Part shown: positions 62,323 to 64,000 of the stretch, piece after piece | How the letters are laid out: each line of letters begins with the position of its first letter | Position numbering within the stretch: position 1 is the first letter of the stretch | Source of the DNA: Knoellia sp. S7-12 | GTDB taxonomy: Bacteria; Actinomycetota; Actinomycetes; Actinomycetales; Dermatophilaceae | Reading direction: 5' to 3' | NCBI RefSeq assembly: GCF_040518285.1 | Contig: NZ_CP155449.1 | Span: 3,348,001 to 3,412,000, forward strand | DNA: 64,000 bases | The notes under the pieces: generated by a model | Told to the model about the DNA's origin: nothing | Database searches by the model: none | What the model saw: the letters and a program-made list of their open reading frames with translations, nothing else | Position numbers and translations under genes: made by a program

Positions 62323-62344
62323 CATCGCCAGCGGACAGCGCAGG

Positions 62345-63475
62345 CTACGCCCGGCTGAGGGGAAGTCGAATGGTGAATGCCGTTCCGCCGCCGGGGCCAG
62401 GGCTCGATGCGGACAGGCCTCCACCATGGGCTTCGACGAGTGCCTTGCTGATGGTCAAGCCGATGCCGCTGCCGCCTCGCACGCGACTGCGGGCCGGGTC
62501 GGCACGATAGAACCGCTCGAAGATGTGAACCAGATGTTTGGCGTCAATGCCTTCGCCGTTGTCTGTCAAGGTGATCTCGACCCAGTCGGGGTCGGGCTTG
62601 CGCACGGAGACCCGAACGCGGCCGCCCGGCGGGGTGTGCTGCAGTGCGTTGTCGAGCAGGTTGGCGAGCACCTGAGCCATGCGGTCCGGGTCGGCCAGCA
62701 CGGAACCCGTTGGCCGGGTGTCCACTTCGAGGGCCACCTGTTTTTCGTTGTACGCGTTGTGTGCAGCGGCCGTCGCCGACTCGACCAGGGTGTTCGTGTC
62801 CGTGGGCACCGGTCGGAGGTCGAGTCCACCTTCCTCCGCACGGGCGACGGCGGTGATGTCCTCGGCGAGGCGCTGCAGGCGTGAGGTGTTGCCGCGCAAC
62901 ACCTCCAGGGTCTCGTCGTCAAGATTTCGAACGCCGTCCTCGATCGCCTCCAGGTGTGCCTCGATGCTGCCCAGAGGTGTGCGCATCTCGTGCGCGAGGT
63001 CGGCCAAGAGGCGGCGACGGGTGGTTTCAACGTCGCCGAGGCGCTGGGCGAGATCGTTGATGGTGGTGGCGAGCTGGTCGAACTCAGCGCCCAGACCGGG
63101 GCTGGGGACCTGTGACTGGTAGTGCCCACTGGCGATCCTGGAGGCGGAGTGGGCGACGGCAGCGGTCGAGCGCTGTACGCGCCGGGTGAAGAACGCAGTC
63201 ACCCCAAGAGCGAGAAGCACGGACGCCGTCAACGCCACACCCAGCGCGATGAGCAGGGCAGACCCGAACGCCTCCTCCACATGGGCAGCCTCGCTGGGTG
63301 AGTGACCGACTCCGGCTTGGCGCAAGTGGTCATGAAAGATGCTCGGTCCGACGACAAAAGCAACCAGCCAGGTGGTCACGGCACCCGCGACCAGTACGAG
63401 CGTCTGAGCGATGAGCAAGCGCGGCGCCAAACCAGCCCGTCCCAACCTCCGTGCCTCCATCTGATGCCGCGTCAC
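62345..63475 (-). CDS. Sensor histidine kinase (BaeS/PrrB-like)
   Basis: 376 residues. Two membrane helices (LLIAQTLVLVAGAVTTWLVAFVV and ALLIALGVALTASVLLALGVTAFF, shown by IAQTLVLVAGAVTTW) frame a periplasmic segment of about 45 residues. A HAMP domain, HisKA (LADLAHEMRTPLGSIEAHLE, phospho-His in AHEMRTP) and HATPase_c (LANLLDNALQHTPPGG; DNGEGID; GGSGIGLTISKAL) follow. The start overlaps the response regulator stop (ATGA type). Confidence 0.93.
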   Translation of the reverse strand: MTRHQMEARRLGRAGLAPRLLIAQTLVLVAGAVTTWLVAFVVGPSIFHDHLRQAGVGHSPSEAAHVEEAFGSALLIALGVALTASVLLALGVTAFFTRRVQRSTAAVAHSASRIASGHYQSQVPSPGLGAEFDQLATTINDLAQRLGDVETTRRRLLADLAHEMRTPLGSIEAHLEAIEDGVRNLDDETLEVLRGNTSRLQRLAEDITAVARAEEGGLDLRPVPTDTNTLVESATAAAHNAYNEKQVALEVDTRPTGSVLADPDRMAQVLANLLDNALQHTPPGGRVRVSVRKPDPDWVEITLTDNGEGIDAKHLVHIFERFYRADPARSRVRGGSGIGLTISKALVEAHGGGLSASSPGPGGGTAFTIRLPLSRA

Positions 63476-64000
63476 TCGCCCGTCCCCATCCGGTAGCCAA
63501 CGCCACGCACCGTCCGAATGAACCGGGCGGCGCCTGCGTCGTCGCCGAGCTTGCGCCGCAGATGTCCCACGTGAACATCAACCAGATGTTCGTCACCCAC
63601 CCACGTCTCTCCCCACACCTGATCGATGAGCTGGCGTCGACTGAAGGCCATCCGGGGACGCGCTGACAGGACGGCCAGCACGTCGAACTCCGTTCGCGTC
63701 AGGGGCACCGTTTCATCTTCGAGCCAGACGTCGCGTCCGGTGGGGTCGATGGTCAGTGTCCCGAACCTACGGAAGGTGGGACCGGCGTCGGAACCGTCCA
63801 GCGGGCGGGGCCGCCGCTGCATGGCTCGAAGACGTGCCACGAGCTCGCGCGGGCTGAAGGGCTTCGTCATGTAGTCGTCCGCACCGACCGACAAACCGAT
63901 CAGGGTGTCCAGCTCGTCTGCCCTCGCGGTCAGCATGACCACGTAGGCGTCGGAGAAGGTGCGCAGCTGTCGGCACACCTCGATCCCGTCCTGACCCGGC
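63472..64000 (-). CDS. OmpR-family response regulator (5' end outside window)
   Basis: Partial. The end of the receiver domain (PGQDGIEVCRQLR, VVMLTARADELDTLIGLSVGADDYMTKPFSP, i.e. LSVGADDYMTKPF with the conserved Lys) is followed by a winged-helix DNA-binding domain (LTRTEFDVLAVLSARPRMAF, VDVHVGHLRRKLGDD, RTVRGVGYRMG). The phospho-Asp lies outside. It pairs with the histidine kinase downstream. Confidence 0.92.
   Translation of the reverse strand, partial: PGQDGIEVCRQLRTFSDAYVVMLTARADELDTLIGLSVGADDYMTKPFSPRELVARLRAMQRRPRPLDGSDAGPTFRRFGTLTIDPTGRDVWLEDETVPLTRTEFDVLAVLSARPRMAFSRRQLIDQVWGETWVGDEHLVDVHVGHLRRKLGDDAGAARFIRTVRGVGYRMGTGE

Overview
The window is high-GC actinobacterial chromosome. 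It looks like Intrasporangiaceae (Janibacter/Knoellia/Terrabacter type), judged from gene content and order: rpfB-tatD-metG; rsmI divergent from pmt; and formyl-THF cyclo-ligase, galU, glp/moeA, moaC, mog, rimJ, sepX, with penicillin acylase, a K+/H+ antiporter, fmdB, a SAF protein and mscL nearby. The genus is an inference. Many genes have an actinobacterial leaderless start, with a TANNNT box 6-7 nt before the ATG or GTG.

Layout. 0-14.8 kb: partial rpfB, tatD, metG, a siderophore-interacting protein, a secreted glycerophosphodiesterase, two membrane proteins, sdhCAB, an aldo/keto reductase, a DksA-like zinc finger protein, rsmI/pmt and DoxX. 14.9-18.5 kb: a large RecB-like nuclease/helicase. 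18.8-23.1 kb: two related small proteins, then a four-gene operon encoding a compact stressosome. Its first product fuses an ECF-like sigma factor, a ZAS-type zinc motif and an RsbT kinase; RsbR, RsbS and a free-standing RsbU N-terminal domain follow. No phosphatase, RsbV or RsbW is present. This is the most unusual system in the window. 23-27.9 kb: YihY, an SDR, flavohemoglobin, tRNA-Ala(CGC) and an AI-2E-type transporter. 28-42 kb: the sepX...mscL block with DEAD-box helicase and penicillin acylase. 42-46.2 kb: a DUF4011-helicase-Vsr-like giant protein with the architecture of an antiphage candidate. 46.4-47.7 kb: an MFS transporter.

47.78-55.90 kb: an integrated mobile element of about 8.1 kb in tRNA-Arg(CCT), bounded by a perfect 44-bp direct repeat. 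It carries a rep-xis-int module of pSAM2/AICE type and no visible transfer gene. Its lower-GC cargo is a coiled-coil membrane protein, a DUF4062 (TIR-like) protein, two broken genes and small immunity-like proteins. 56.2-64 kb: an SNF2 helicase, a copper P-type ATPase under a CsoR-like operator, small metal-linked membrane proteins, a GDSL hydrolase and a two-component system cut by the window end.

Across the core part the octamer GTATGCCG/CGGCATAC appears about once per kb, far above chance. It nearly disappears to the right of the tRNA-Arg site. Long perfect intergenic hairpins without T-tracts are also common. All counts were made by eye.
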